Source of the DNA: Bacillus sp. FJAT-29937
Lineage (GTDB): Bacteria > Bacillota > Bacilli > Bacillales > Cytobacillaceae
Reading direction: 5' to 3'
Assembly: GCF_001509555.1 (NCBI RefSeq)
Contig: NZ_LMAS01000002.1
Location: 310,001 to 374,000, forward strand
Length of the DNA: 64,000 nt
Shown here: positions 54,903 through 64,000 of the stretch, in pieces
Layout of the letters: the number at the start of each line of letters is the position of its first letter
Numbering within the stretch: position 1 is the stretch's first letter
The notes under the pieces: model-generated
Seen by the model: the letters and a program-made list of their open reading frames with translations, nothing else
Database searches by the model: none
Told to the model about the DNA's origin: nothing
Made by a program: the position numbers and the translations under genes

Positions 54903-56696
54903 TTGGGTGATTCTCTTAAAAAATTACTTTTGTTATTTAATAAACGAGAAAAGAGAAAGTTGATTATGATATTTCTCATGATCATTTTTGCTGCACTTTT
55001 CGAAACACTAGGAATAGGTTTAATTGTTCCGTTTGTAGAAATCGTAACAAAGCCATCTGTAATTTTCGAACACAAAAGTCTATTTTTCATATATGAGTTA
55101 TTTGGTTTCAAGTCGACAACTACATTTCTTATATTTTCAGCCCTCCTGCTCCTTTTGGTGTTTGTATTAAAGAATTTATACCTCCTCTTTTTTCAATATA
55201 TACAAACTAGAGTAGTGTTAAACCAACAAGCCAGACTATCCGCAAGATTGTACAAATCATATTTAAATAAGCCGTATACATTTCATTTACAAAAAAACAC
55301 CGCTGATTTACTAAGAAATGTACATGAAGAAGTGCGTAGAGTATTACAAAACATCATCATGTCTAGTTTTCTGCTAATTACAGAAATACTTGTTATAACT
55401 TGTATTTTAGTATTGTTATTAACAATTACTCCTATTGCAACTATCGTAGCAACTATTTTACTAGGTGGAAGTGTTTTTTTGTTTTTTAAAATATTTCGAA
55501 AAAAATTAAACGAACTAGGAAAAAAACATCAAGTTACAAGTGGCAGAATGATTAAATGGATTAATCAGGGGTTAGGAGCGAGCAAGGAAATAAAAGTAAT
55601 GGGAAAAGAGAACTTCTTTGTTAGTGCTTATACAAAGCAGAGCAAAAATGATGCGAAAATAAATAGATTTAGACTGATGTTAGAACAAACCCCAAGACTT
55701 TTTTTAGAAACAATTATTGTATCAATTGTAATGATTACGATGTTGATTGTTATTTTTCAAGCAAATGATGCTTCACAACTTGTATCTACAATGGCCTTAT
55801 TCGCCATGGCTGCATTCAGATTGTTGCCGTCACTCAATCGCGTTATGGCCATGTCAACAACCATTCGATTTAGTCTTCCTGCTCTAGAGGTTGTATATGA
55901 AGACTTAATTACTAATCAAGAAAATGAATTACCCCATAGCAATCTAATTTCTGATCCAACATCAAACTGTTCAAATATGGATATGAACAATAATATAGAG
56001 TCAATTAAATTAGCAAATGTCTCTTTTCGATATCCTAATCAAACTGAATATTCTATAAGGGATATTTCCTTATCGATTCCAATTGGTCATTCTGTAGCGT
56101 TTATTGGCCAGTCAGGAGCAGGAAAAACAACACTTATTGATATAATTTTAGGTGTTCTCCAACCGGAGAAAGGAAAGGTTTTGGTGAACGGAAAAAATAT
56201 AAATGATGTCAGATCTATATGGCAGACGAAAATTGGATATATTCCCCAATCCATTTTTCTATCTGATGATTCGATCCGTGGAAATGTAGCATTTGGAATA
56301 GATAATGAACAAACAGATGATGAAGAAGTGTGGAAAGCATTAGAGCAAGCTCAATTAAAGGATTTTGTTGAAGGACTACCTAATAAGTTAGATTCATTTG
56401 TGGGCGAAAGGGGAATAAGGTTATCTGGGGGACAACGACAACGAGTAGGAATCGCTCGAGCTTTATATCATAATCCGGAAATATTATTTATGGATGAAGC
56501 CACTTCAGCATTAGATAATGAAACGGAAAAAGAAATAATGAAAGCAATTGATAGTTTAAAAGGAGAAAAAACAGTTATCATTATTGCACATAGATTAACC
56601 ACTATAGAAAATTGCGATCTTGTCTATGAAATTAACAATGGGAAATTGTTAGACACTATCTATAAACAAGAAAGGTCAGTTATTTCATCAGTATAA
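54903..56696 (+). CDS. ABC exporter, PglK/MsbA-like flippase
   Basis: A 597-residue half-transporter with an N-terminal six-helix domain (about 15-310) and a C-terminal ATPase: Walker A GQSGAGKTT (about 402), signature LSGGQRQRVGIARAL and Walker B ILFMDEATSALDN, then the H-loop IIAHRLTT. The first part (FETLGIGLIVPFVEIVTKP) resembles PglK-type lipid-linked oligosaccharide flippases. The start is TTG at 54903 after AAAGGTGG; GTG at 54891 overlaps that site. It probably moves the lipid-linked unit across the membrane, since no Wzx flippase is seen in the window. Confidence 0.88.
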   Translation: MGDSLKKLLLLFNKREKRKLIMIFLMIIFAALFETLGIGLIVPFVEIVTKPSVIFEHKSLFFIYELFGFKSTTTFLIFSALLLLLVFVLKNLYLLFFQYIQTRVVLNQQARLSARLYKSYLNKPYTFHLQKNTADLLRNVHEEVRRVLQNIIMSSFLLITEILVITCILVLLLTITPIATIVATILLGGSVFLFFKIFRKKLNELGKKHQVTSGRMIKWINQGLGASKEIKVMGKENFFVSAYTKQSKNDAKINRFRLMLEQTPRLFLETIIVSIVMITMLIVIFQANDASQLVSTMALFAMAAFRLLPSLNRVMAMSTTIRFSLPALEVVYEDLITNQENELPHSNLISDPTSNCSNMDMNNNIESIKLANVSFRYPNQTEYSIRDISLSIPIGHSVAFIGQSGAGKTTLIDIILGVLQPEKGKVLVNGKNINDVRSIWQTKIGYIPQSIFLSDDSIRGNVAFGIDNEQTDDEEVWKALEQAQLKDFVEGLPNKLDSFVGERGIRLSGGQRQRVGIARALYHNPEILFMDEATSALDNETEKEIMKAIDSLKGEKTVIIIAHRLTTIENCDLVYEINNGKLLDTIYKQERSVISSV

Positions 56697-56746
56697 AAAA
56701 GTGCTGAAGTATTAAATCATTGTATATGCATAAGGTGGAGTTATCC

Positions 56747-57577
56747 TTGACTATCAAAAAAATCTTAAAGGGAAACAAATATATTTATCCTTTGCTTAAG
56801 TTTGTAAGGAAAATACAGAAAATAATTCTCCCAAATTTTATTTTCAATGTAAATAAGATTTTAAGAGTTAATGGAATTTATAGAAATAGCCAATACGAAA
56901 AGTTAAAAACATTAAAAGATAAACATAAAGGCGAAAGATGTTTTATTGTAGGAACAGGGCCAAGTCTAATAATACAGGATCTAGATAAATTAAGAAATGA
57001 AGTTACATTTAGTATGAATTCAATTTTTTTAGCATTTGATGAAACGGAGTGGAGACCTAACTATTATGGAGTTCAATTTCCTGATTTTTATAGTAAGTAT
57101 AAAAGTGAAATCGATCATCTAGATGTTGAATATAAATTTGTTGGTGATGTAATTTCAAAACAAAATAAGCTATCAAATGAATATTATATATATCCTCTTA
57201 ATTTGCTTAATCATACTTGGCATCATCAGAAATATCATACTAAATTTAGTGAAGATGCTTTTGCAGTCATCTATGATGGATATACAATCACATATTCTTT
57301 ATTACAATTGGCTGTATATTTGGGATTTGTAGAGATTTATTTAATTGGTGTGGATTGTAATTATTCTAGTAATACAAATAACCATTTTAAAGATTACGGT
57401 GTAGTAGACCCATTAGCATTTGCGGCTGGGGAAAAAATGATAAGCGCCTTTAAGGAAGCAAAGAAGTATGCAGATAGACATGGCATTAAAATTTATAACG
57501 CTACTAGAGGAGGAATGCTTGAGATTTTTGAAAGAGTTGATTTGGATAATGTATTTTCAGAAGAGAATGTAGTTTAG
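56747..57577 (+). CDS. MptE-like (DUF115) family protein
   Basis: A 276-residue protein with the DUF115/MptE-like Rossmann block GERCFIVGTGPSL (about 60-72) and the later IYLIGVDCNY and ATRGGMLEIFERVDL. Related proteins sit in flagellin and capsule glycosylation loci, some as motility accessory (Maf) transferases. Here it may be a glycan-modifying transferase; the reaction is unknown. The start is TTG at 56747, 6 bp behind AAGGTGGAG; the frame extends to 56720 without a site. Confidence 0.72.
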   Translation: MTIKKILKGNKYIYPLLKFVRKIQKIILPNFIFNVNKILRVNGIYRNSQYEKLKTLKDKHKGERCFIVGTGPSLIIQDLDKLRNEVTFSMNSIFLAFDETEWRPNYYGVQFPDFYSKYKSEIDHLDVEYKFVGDVISKQNKLSNEYYIYPLNLLNHTWHHQKYHTKFSEDAFAVIYDGYTITYSLLQLAVYLGFVEIYLIGVDCNYSSNTNNHFKDYGVVDPLAFAAGEKMISAFKEAKKYADRHGIKIYNATRGGMLEIFERVDLDNVFSEENVV

Positions 57578-57661
57578 ATTTGGTTTATATAAATAGGTAA
57601 ATTTAGTATGGAAATTTTAAGGGTAAATAACAATTATCTAATATTAGTTGGTGAATTGTGA

Positions 57662-58675
57662 ATGGAGCTTATAAAAGTAAGTATTATCATACCGGTATAT
57701 AATAATGAGAAGTTTCTAAAAAAATGCCTTGATAGTGTAATAAATCAAACAATGAGTCAAATTGAAATTATCATTGTAAATGATGGATCAACAGATGGCA
57801 GTTTAATGATACTAAAGGATTACGCTAAAAGTAATTCGAAAATTATTCTTCTAAATCAAGAAAATGCCGGCCAAGCTACTGCCATAAATCGGGCATTAAA
57901 TATTGCTTGCGGGGAATATATAGCTTTTATTGATGCTGATGATTACATGGAACACAACATGATTGAATCCCTATTTAACGAGGCAAAATTAAGTAATGTG
58001 GATTTAGTTATTTGCAATTGGGACAAAGTTGACACAGATGGTAATATTCTGAGTTATCACGATCATTCTGATTTTGATAAAAAAATTTTCAATAGAAAAG
58101 AAATTATTCAAGAATTTTTATTGAATAAAAAAGAGCTAGTTGAAGGATTTTCATGGAACAAATTAATTAAACGAAGTATATTTGATGAATATAATATTAG
58201 GTATCCAAATATTAAATATGAAGATATTCCAACTATATTTAAGGTTTTAACAAAGGTCAATAAATGTAAATTTATTAATAAAAAGCTTTATCACTACGTT
58301 CAACATAATAATTCTATTACAAATACTAAAAGTAAAAAAAACATAATAGGATTTATTGAGGCTTTACAAATGATACAGTACATCTTAATAGAAGAAAAAA
58401 TGCTTCCTGAATATAAGGAAGCTTATTTTATTTATAAGAGTAATAGGTTGCTATCAGAGTATATAGCCTCAAGAGATGTGGTAAAGGGTTCTAAAGAATT
58501 ATCTAAAGTTTTTGAAACGGTATTACAGTCTTTAAAGATAAAGGAATATATAAAATTGAATAAATCCAAAAATTTCAAACTGCTAGTTAAAGTTTTATTA
58601 TATAAAACTCATTTATTGTATTTATCTATTGCAGCATATCAAAAATGCAAGTTAATCTTTGGTTTTATTAAATAA
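57662..58675 (+). CDS. Family 2 glycosyltransferase
   Basis: A 337-residue GT-A enzyme with VSIIIPVYNNEKFLKKCLDS, VNDGSTDGS and FIDADDYM (about 93-100). The product is Lys- and Asn-rich. Donor and linkage are unknown. The ATG at 57662 is behind a weak GGTGA. It lies between the MptE-like gene and fdtA. Confidence 0.88.
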   Translation: MELIKVSIIIPVYNNEKFLKKCLDSVINQTMSQIEIIIVNDGSTDGSLMILKDYAKSNSKIILLNQENAGQATAINRALNIACGEYIAFIDADDYMEHNMIESLFNEAKLSNVDLVICNWDKVDTDGNILSYHDHSDFDKKIFNRKEIIQEFLLNKKELVEGFSWNKLIKRSIFDEYNIRYPNIKYEDIPTIFKVLTKVNKCKFINKKLYHYVQHNNSITNTKSKKNIIGFIEALQMIQYILIEEKMLPEYKEAYFIYKSNRLLSEYIASRDVVKGSKELSKVFETVLQSLKIKEYIKLNKSKNFKLLVKVLLYKTHLLYLSIAAYQKCKLIFGFIK

Positions 58676-58769
58676 TATTGTTGATTCGGATTAGCTGTTT
58701 AGAGAGGCTTTCTAATTAATTTGGAAGCAACTGTGATTCACAAAAATTATAAAGGTGTGAGGGCTTTTA

Positions 58770-59171
58770 ATGAAGGATGTGTTAATAGATTTTTTCGCTA
58801 TTGAAGATGACAGGGGAGCATTAGTTGCACTTGAACAATTCAAAAATATTCCCTTTGAGATTAAGCGTGTTTATTATATTTACGGAAATAAACAAAATTT
58901 AGCACGGGGATTTCATGCTCATAGAGATTTGCAGCAAATTCTTATATGCGTAAGTGGTTCATGCAATGTCATATTAGATAATGGGAAAGAAAAACATAAA
59001 TATATATTAAATAAACCTAATCAAGGTCTACTTGTTAATAAAGTCATATGGAGAGAAATGCTTGAATTTTCTGATGACTGCATTATATTAGTCTTGGCAA
59101 GTAATTATTATGATGAGAATGATTATATTAGAGATTATGACAAATTCATGGAAACGGCGAATAGAGTTTAA
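58770..59171 (+). CDS. fdtA: Sugar 3,4-ketoisomerase (FdtA/QdtA family)
   Basis: A small cupin (133 residues) that isomerises dTDP-4-keto-6-deoxyglucose to the 3-keto form. The family blocks are RGALVALEQFKNIPFEIKRVYYI (split), GFHAHRDLQQILICVSGSC and ILVLASNYYDENDYIRDY. The ATG follows AAAGGTGTGAGGGC. It works before the FdtB-like aminotransferase next door and after RmlA-RmlB downstream. FdtA and QdtA differ in C-4 stereochemistry, and sequence alone does not decide between a galacto and gluco product. Confidence 0.88.
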   Translation: MKDVLIDFFAIEDDRGALVALEQFKNIPFEIKRVYYIYGNKQNLARGFHAHRDLQQILICVSGSCNVILDNGKEKHKYILNKPNQGLLVNKVIWREMLEFSDDCIILVLASNYYDENDYIRDYDKFMETANRV

Positions 59172-59223
59172 GAAAAATTAAAATTTAAATCTTAATTTAC
59201 TAAATAGAGCAGGGGATTGCAAT

Positions 59224-60330
59224 ATGATAAAATTTTTAGATTTAAAAGCTGTTAATGATCGTATTCATAAAGAAACTTTAGAGTATTTTAAGGGATTTTT
59301 AGAGGATTCGAATTTTATTTTAGGAGAACAAGTAAGTAAATTTGAGGCCGAATTTGCACAATATTGTAACACTTCAACCTGTATAGGAGTTGGAAATGGT
59401 TTAGAAGCATTAACCTTAATTTTAAAAGGGTATGACATTAAAGAAGGTGATGAAGTAATTGTTCCGAGTAATACTTATATAGCTACAATTTTAGCAATTA
59501 CATCAACAGGTGCAACACCAGTACTAATAGAACCTAATATAGAGACCTTTAATATTGATGTAAACTTAATAGAAAATCACATTACAAAAAACACGAAAGC
59601 AATAATGTTAGTACATTTATATGGTCGCTGTGTTGATATGGATCTTATATGGTCAATAGGGAAAAAATATAATGTTAAGATAATTGAAGATGCAGCGCAA
59701 GCCCATGGTGCAATGATAAATGGAAGAAGGGTCGGTAGTCTAGGAGACGCTGCTGCATTCAGTTTTTATCCTGGAAAAAATCTAGGTGCAATTGGTGATG
59801 GTGGGGCAATTACATCGAATGATAAACTTTTGGCTGCAAGAATCAAAGCCTTAAGGAACTATGGTTCTTTTGAAAAATATATTCATATACTTAAAGGAGT
59901 GAATAGCAGGCTAGATGAATTACAAGCAGGTTTTCTCAGATTGAAACTGCCAACCTTAGATAGTGATAATGAGAAACGAAGGGAAATTGCTCAATATTAT
60001 TGTGAAAATATAAATAACCCAAATATTATTCTTCCGAAAATACCAAGGGATGAGAAAAACCATGTATGGCATTTATTTGTTATTAGAGTAGCAAATAGAA
60101 GCGATTTTCAAAAATACATGATGTCTAAAGGGATAGAGACTATGGTACATTATCCGATTGCCCCACATAAACAAAAGGCTTATTCAGAGTTAAGAGAATT
60201 TACTTTACCAATCACTGAGTTACTGGCAAGGGAAGTAGTAAGTTTGCCGTTATCTCCAGTCATGACCCAAGAGCAAATTGATTTCGTTGCACTGAATGTT
60301 AATAATTATTCTACAGCAGCTGTTAATTAA
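59224..60330 (+). CDS. fdtB: DegT/DnrJ-family sugar 3-aminotransferase (FdtB-like)
   Basis: A 368-residue PLP enzyme that aminates the 3-keto sugar. The core has [16 protein letters not shown], then EDAAQAHGA (Asp of the PLP pyridine) and [17 protein letters not shown], with the PLP Lys (K185-like) in the last. The C-terminal block [17 protein letters not shown] and [14 protein letters not shown] (here HYPIAPHKQ) are typical. RBS AGGGGATTGC precedes the ATG. Paired with FdtA it gives dTDP-3-amino-3,6-dideoxyhexose. Confidence 0.9.
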   Translation: MIKFLDLKAVNDRIHKETLEYFKGFLEDSNFILGEQVSKFEAEFAQYCNTSTCIGVGNGLEALTLILKGYDIKEGDEVIVPSNTYIATILAITSTGATPVLIEPNIETFNIDVNLIENHITKNTKAIMLVHLYGRCVDMDLIWSIGKKYNVKIIEDAAQAHGAMINGRRVGSLGDAAAFSFYPGKNLGAIGDGGAITSNDKLLAARIKALRNYGSFEKYIHILKGVNSRLDELQAGFLRLKLPTLDSDNEKRREIAQYYCENINNPNIILPKIPRDEKNHVWHLFVIRVANRSDFQKYMMSKGIETMVHYPIAPHKQKAYSELREFTLPITELLAREVVSLPLSPVMTQEQIDFVALNVNNYSTAAVN

Positions 60331-60447
60331 CTGAAAGTGTAGAATTCTATTATTATATATCTGCATGAGAGAAAATAAGTTATTGATTCTTAAAAAAACA
60401 TCCAAATAAATATTGATGAACAAACATCTAAAAGTGAGGATGGATAA

Positions 60448-61473
60448 ATGGAAGAGTTAATTTCGGTAATCGTTCCAATCTATAATGTTCAAAATTATCT
60501 TCCAAAATGTTTAGACTCGATTATAGAACAGACGTATCAAAACTTAGAAATCATTTTAGTTAACGATGGTTCCCCAGATAGATGTCCAGAATTATGTGAA
60601 GAATATGCATCGAGAGATAAAAGAATTAAAGTGGTTCATCAAGCAAATAAAGGTTTATCCGCAGCTAGAAATACTGGGGTGGAAATTGCAAATGGAGATT
60701 TCATCTGTTTTGTAGATTCTGATGATTATATTCATCCACAGATGTATGAAATCTTATACAAAAATGCAAAGAAAAATGATGCGGATATCTCAATATGTAA
60801 TTTTCTTAGAGTGTTGGAAAATCAAAATCATAACTATAATACCGATTCCTACCACAGCAATAAAATAAAAGAATCAATATTTACTTGTGATAGTCGTGAA
60901 GCACTTAGTAATTTATATAATAGTGATTTGCAATGGATCACTTTAGTTGCATGGAATAAATTATTTAAAAAGGAATTGTTTAATGGAATCCGGTTTAAAG
61001 TGGGAAAAATTCATGAGGATGATTTTATTATGTACCACTTATTGGATGAAGTAAATACAGTCGTATATACAACTATCCCATTATATTATTATCTCCAAAG
61101 GAATACTAGCATTACAGGAGAGAAATTTAATTTAAAAAGGCTCGATAAGCTGGAGGCTTTAGAGGAAAGAATAATTTATTTTAAAGGTAAAGGATACTCT
61201 GAACTGTATGATAAAGCATATGAACATTATTTAAGTTTATTAATTACTTTTTACTACTTGCTCAAGAGGTTTTGTCCCGAGGAGAGAGATTCCTATGAGG
61301 ATTTGAGGAATAAATTTATGGAAGTATATAGGCATCGAGGCAATGTAACTTTTAGTAAAAACCAAAAAGTTAAATGTGCTCTTTTCAATATAAATCCACA
61401 TTTATCTAAGATGGTAGCAGCAATTTGGAATAGAGGATCTATGTTACACGGATATATATCTAATAAGAATTGA
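60448..61473 (+). CDS. Family 2 glycosyltransferase
   Basis: A 341-residue GT-A enzyme: ISVIVPIYNVQNYLPKCLDS, VNDGSPDRCPELC and FVDSDDYI (about 92-99), then the family region KIHEDDFIMYHLLDEV. It closely resembles other capsule GT2 enzymes. The ATG follows GTGAGGATGGATAA. It splits the sugar genes fdtA-fdtB from rmlA-rmlB. Confidence 0.9.
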   Translation: MEELISVIVPIYNVQNYLPKCLDSIIEQTYQNLEIILVNDGSPDRCPELCEEYASRDKRIKVVHQANKGLSAARNTGVEIANGDFICFVDSDDYIHPQMYEILYKNAKKNDADISICNFLRVLENQNHNYNTDSYHSNKIKESIFTCDSREALSNLYNSDLQWITLVAWNKLFKKELFNGIRFKVGKIHEDDFIMYHLLDEVNTVVYTTIPLYYYLQRNTSITGEKFNLKRLDKLEALEERIIYFKGKGYSELYDKAYEHYLSLLITFYYLLKRFCPEERDSYEDLRNKFMEVYRHRGNVTFSKNQKVKCALFNINPHLSKMVAAIWNRGSMLHGYISNKN

Positions 61474-61595
61474 TATATAAAGCAATAACAAAAAACGCAA
61501 CACTTTGAAGCTATACGAATTTAATAATGAACATCAAAGCTTGAAGGAAATCCATGAATTAATTTAAGTAAAATAATCAGAAAAAAGGTGATTTT

Positions 61596-62480
61596 TTGAA
61601 AGGAATTATTTTAGCAGGTGGTTCGGGAACTCGTTTATATCCGCTGACAAAAGCTATTTCTAAACAAATTTTACCTATATATGACAAGCCAATGATTTAC
61701 TATCCATTATCAGTCTTAATGTTAGCTGGGATAAGGGAGATATTAATTATTTCAACTCAAAGAGATATCGATGTGTTTCATGAGCTGCTAGAAGATGGAA
61801 GCCATCTAGGTATGACAATTGAATATGCTGTACAAGAAAAACCAAATGGTCTGGCTGAAGCATTTATAATTGGTGAAGAATTTATTGGTGATTCACCTGT
61901 AGCTTTAGTTTTAGGAGATAACATCTTTTATGGGTCAGATTTTGGAAATAGAGTACAGGAAGCTGCCTCCTTAATAAAAGGAGGTATTATTTTTGGCTGT
62001 TTCGTAAAAGATCCAAGAGATTATGGTGTGATTGAGGTAGATGAATATGAGAATCCTGTTTCCATTGAAGAGAAGCCAGATAATCCAAAGTCAACTTATG
62101 CTGTCCCAGGCTTATATTTCTTTGATAATAATGTTGTACAGATAGCTAAAAAGGTAAAACCATCTGCTCGAGGTGAACTTGAAATTACATCAATTATTGA
62201 GGAATACCTTACTAGAGGAGAGCTAAAAGTACAATTATTAGGAAGAGGATTAGCGTGGCTTGATACCGGAACAAATGAATCCCTTTTGGAAGCTTCAAAT
62301 TTTGTTGAAGCCATTCAAAAACGTCAGGGATTATATGTGGCATGTATTGAGGAAATTGCTTTTCGAAGGGGATATATATCAAGAATGCAATTGTTAGAGT
62401 TAGCACGTCCTTTTTTGAAAACAGACTATGGAAAATATCTATTGGAAGTAGTTGACGATAAGAGTAAAGCAGTTCAATAA
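61596..62480 (+). CDS. rmlA: Glucose-1-phosphate thymidylyltransferase
   Basis: Makes dTDP-glucose from Glc-1-P and dTTP, the first step to dTDP-deoxysugars. The 294 residues start [20 protein letters not shown] and have [17 protein letters not shown] and [10 protein letters not shown]. The start is TTG at 61596, 4 bp after AAAAAAGGTG. It precedes rmlB by 35 bp. No rmlC or rmlD was seen, so rhamnose is not the evident end product. Confidence 0.94.
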   Translation: MKGIILAGGSGTRLYPLTKAISKQILPIYDKPMIYYPLSVLMLAGIREILIISTQRDIDVFHELLEDGSHLGMTIEYAVQEKPNGLAEAFIIGEEFIGDSPVALVLGDNIFYGSDFGNRVQEAASLIKGGIIFGCFVKDPRDYGVIEVDEYENPVSIEEKPDNPKSTYAVPGLYFFDNNVVQIAKKVKPSARGELEITSIIEEYLTRGELKVQLLGRGLAWLDTGTNESLLEASNFVEAIQKRQGLYVACIEEIAFRRGYISRMQLLELARPFLKTDYGKYLLEVVDDKSKAVQ

Positions 62481-62515
62481 CTGTTTTTTTTTAGAATGGG
62501 AGGTGAGGAAATATC

Positions 62516-63505
62516 GTGAATATTCTTATCACAGGAGGAGCAGGATTTATTGGTTCGAATTTTATTAAATACATGCTGAATCATTATGACTATACCATTA
62601 TCAATATGGATTCCTTAACTTATGCTGGGAATTTGAAGAATTTACAAGAAATAGAAGATGATCATAACTATCGATTTGTAAAAGGGGATATATGTAATCG
62701 TGGTTTGTTAGATAAACTATTTATCAAATATGACATTGATGCTGTCATAAATTTTGCTGCAGAATCGCATGTGGATCGAAGTATAGAAGACCCTGAAGTT
62801 TTTTTGAAAACGAATGTTTTAGGAACCCAGGCATTATTGGATGCGGCAAAAAACCATTGGAAGGAAAGTAACTCTTGTAAGCAAAGTAGAACATTCAAAT
62901 CAGGTGTCAAATTTATTCAAATTTCTACTGATGAGGTATATGGAACATTAGGCGAGGAAGGTTATTTTACTGAACAAACAAATTTAGCTCCAAACAGCCC
63001 ATATTCGGCATCGAAAGCAGCTGCAGATATGATGGTAAGAGCTTATTATGAAACGTATCGTTTACCGATCAACATTACAAGATGTTCAAATAATTATGGA
63101 CCCTATCAGTTTCCAGAAAAGCTAATTCCATTAATGGTTTATCATGCACTTCAAGATAAATCGCTTCCAGTTTACGGAGATGGTAAACAAATACGAGATT
63201 GGCTTCATGTTCATGATCATTGTAGAGCGATTGATATGATATTCCATAAAGGCAAAATAGGTGAAATATACAATATAGGTGGAAATAATGAAAAAGAAAA
63301 TATTGAGGTTGTAAAACTTATTCTCCGTTACTTAGGAAAAAGTGATGCTTTAATAAAATTTGTAAAGGATCGTCAAGGACATGACAGAAGATATGCCATC
63401 GATCATTCCAAAATAACAAATGAATTAGGGTGGACACCTTCTTATACGTTTGATGATGGTATTAAGCATACGATCAATTGGTATATAGAAAATAAATTAT
63501 GGTAA
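62516..63505 (+). CDS. rmlB: dTDP-glucose 4,6-dehydratase
   Basis: Converts dTDP-glucose to dTDP-4-keto-6-deoxyglucose, the FdtA substrate. The 329 residues start NILITGGAGFIGSNF (NAD Rossmann), have AAESHVDRSI and ISTDEVYGTLG, and the catalytic YSASKAAADMM (YxxxK at about 163-167). The start is GTG at 62516 after GGGAGGTGAGG. It is the last complete gene in the window. Confidence 0.94.
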   Translation: MNILITGGAGFIGSNFIKYMLNHYDYTIINMDSLTYAGNLKNLQEIEDDHNYRFVKGDICNRGLLDKLFIKYDIDAVINFAAESHVDRSIEDPEVFLKTNVLGTQALLDAAKNHWKESNSCKQSRTFKSGVKFIQISTDEVYGTLGEEGYFTEQTNLAPNSPYSASKAAADMMVRAYYETYRLPINITRCSNNYGPYQFPEKLIPLMVYHALQDKSLPVYGDGKQIRDWLHVHDHCRAIDMIFHKGKIGEIYNIGGNNEKENIEVVKLILRYLGKSDALIKFVKDRQGHDRRYAIDHSKITNELGWTPSYTFDDGIKHTINWYIENKLW

Positions 63506-63558
63506 GAAGAGATATTTTAGTTAGCTAACAATTTAGGAAAATACAAGGAGTTGTTAGA

Positions 63559-64000
63559 ATGAAAATGATTGGTGTTATTCCAGCTAGATATAATTCTTCA
63601 AGATTCCCAGGTAAACCTTTAGCTGATATTTGTGGAAAGCCAATGATTTGGTGGGTTCATAATCAATTGAAAATGGTCCAAGAATTAGATGAAGTTTTCG
63701 TAGCAACAGATGATGTGCGAATTGAAAATGTCTGTAAGGATCTTGGAATTAAAACAATAATGACCTCAACTAACCATAAAACTCATTTAGATAGACTTTT
63801 TGAAGTTTCCACAAAAGTCGAGGCAGATTTTTATATTAATGTAAATGGTGATGAGCCATTAATTGAAAGTGATGCAATCAAGAAAATAATTCCAAAAGAT
63901 ATTGATCCCAATTCATTATTTGTTGCAAATCTTATGACAGAATTAAAAAATCCCTTAGAGGCGGTAGATTTTTCTAAGATAAAGATTGCTACAGATGTGA
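63559..64000 (+). CDS. KdsB-like CMP-sugar cytidylyltransferase, 3' truncated
   Basis: The visible 147 residues carry the CMP-Kdo synthetase N terminus IPARYNSSRFPGKPLADICGKPM, then EVFVATDD and YINVNGDEPLIE (given in parts). KdsB activates 3-deoxy-manno-octulosonate with CTP. The PARYxSSRFPGKPL pattern is closer to KdsB than to the NeuA sialate enzymes. The ATG at 63559 follows CAAGGAG, and the frame is still open at the window end. It lies 53 bp after rmlB in the same direction; the sugar could be Kdo or a related ulosonic acid. Confidence 0.78.
   Translation, partial: MKMIGVIPARYNSSRFPGKPLADICGKPMIWWVHNQLKMVQELDEVFVATDDVRIENVCKDLGIKTIMTSTNHKTHLDRLFEVSTKVEADFYINVNGDEPLIESDAIKKIIPKDIDPNSLFVANLMTELKNPLEAVDFSKIKIATDV

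Overview
The window reads as chromosome of a spore-forming Bacillaceae bacterium (Bacillus sensu lato, not B. subtilis itself). Evidence: tripartite GerA-type germination genes, a YhcN/YlaJ-type sporulation lipoprotein, SAM-I (S-box) leaders, a perfect FadR box, SufCDSUB instead of Isc, strong AGGAGG ribosome sites with many TTG/GTG starts, and gene order largely collinear with the yus-met-suf-yun-yut stretch of B. subtilis. No rRNA, tRNA, insertion sequence, phage or CRISPR was seen.

Layout. 1-6.7 kb: end of a GalT/HIT-fold protein, a RodA/FtsW-family gene, a reverse-strand gerA-type operon split by an intergenic repeat, a DUF3231-like remnant, a YusU-like gene, a 104-bp tandem duplication and a YuzL-like gene. 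6.8-12.4 kb: FadR-controlled beta-oxidation operon fadN-fadA-fadE. 12.6-15 kb: yusI, gcvH, yusF, yusE, yusD. 15-19.6 kb: two S-box leaders, one before metY and one before metNPQ (methionine import). 20.1-25.5 kb: sufCDSUB iron-sulfur assembly operon. 25.6-33.4 kb: a 20-bp tandem array, yunF, yunC, an HD-GYP protein, and a branched-chain amino acid type ABC importer (livK-H-M-G-F) with its own promoter and structured leader. 33.4-36.8 kb: yunA, lipA, a sporulation lipoprotein, yutD.

36.8-42.3 kb is an accessory module: a TetR regulator divergent from a CocE/NonD hydrolase, a BCCT-family transporter and a UPF0316 membrane protein. The 12-bp palindrome TAATCATGATTA occurs twice in the divergent promoter region and, with one change, again before the transporter, so the sequence itself predicts a small regulon, possibly for import and hydrolysis of a quaternary-ammonium ester. 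42.3-45.7 kb returns to core genes (DUF3055, degenerate GGDEF/EAL protein, yutE, yutF).

45.9 kb to the right edge is a surface polysaccharide locus, visibly more AT-rich than the core. It has a co-polymerase, BY-kinase and PHP phosphatase control block, gtaB, an initiating sugar-phosphate transferase, an EpsG-type polymerase, five glycosyltransferases, a PglK/MsbA-like ABC exporter, an MptE-like protein, and rmlA-rmlB-fdtA-fdtB for dTDP-3-amino-3,6-dideoxyhexose. It runs off the window inside a KdsB-like cytidylyltransferase, an unusual enzyme for a Gram-positive and a hint that a 3-deoxy-ulosonic acid is made. The most novel candidates are the TetR/BCCT/hydrolase module and this polysaccharide with KdsB-like chemistry; the small repeats and structured leaders are secondary.
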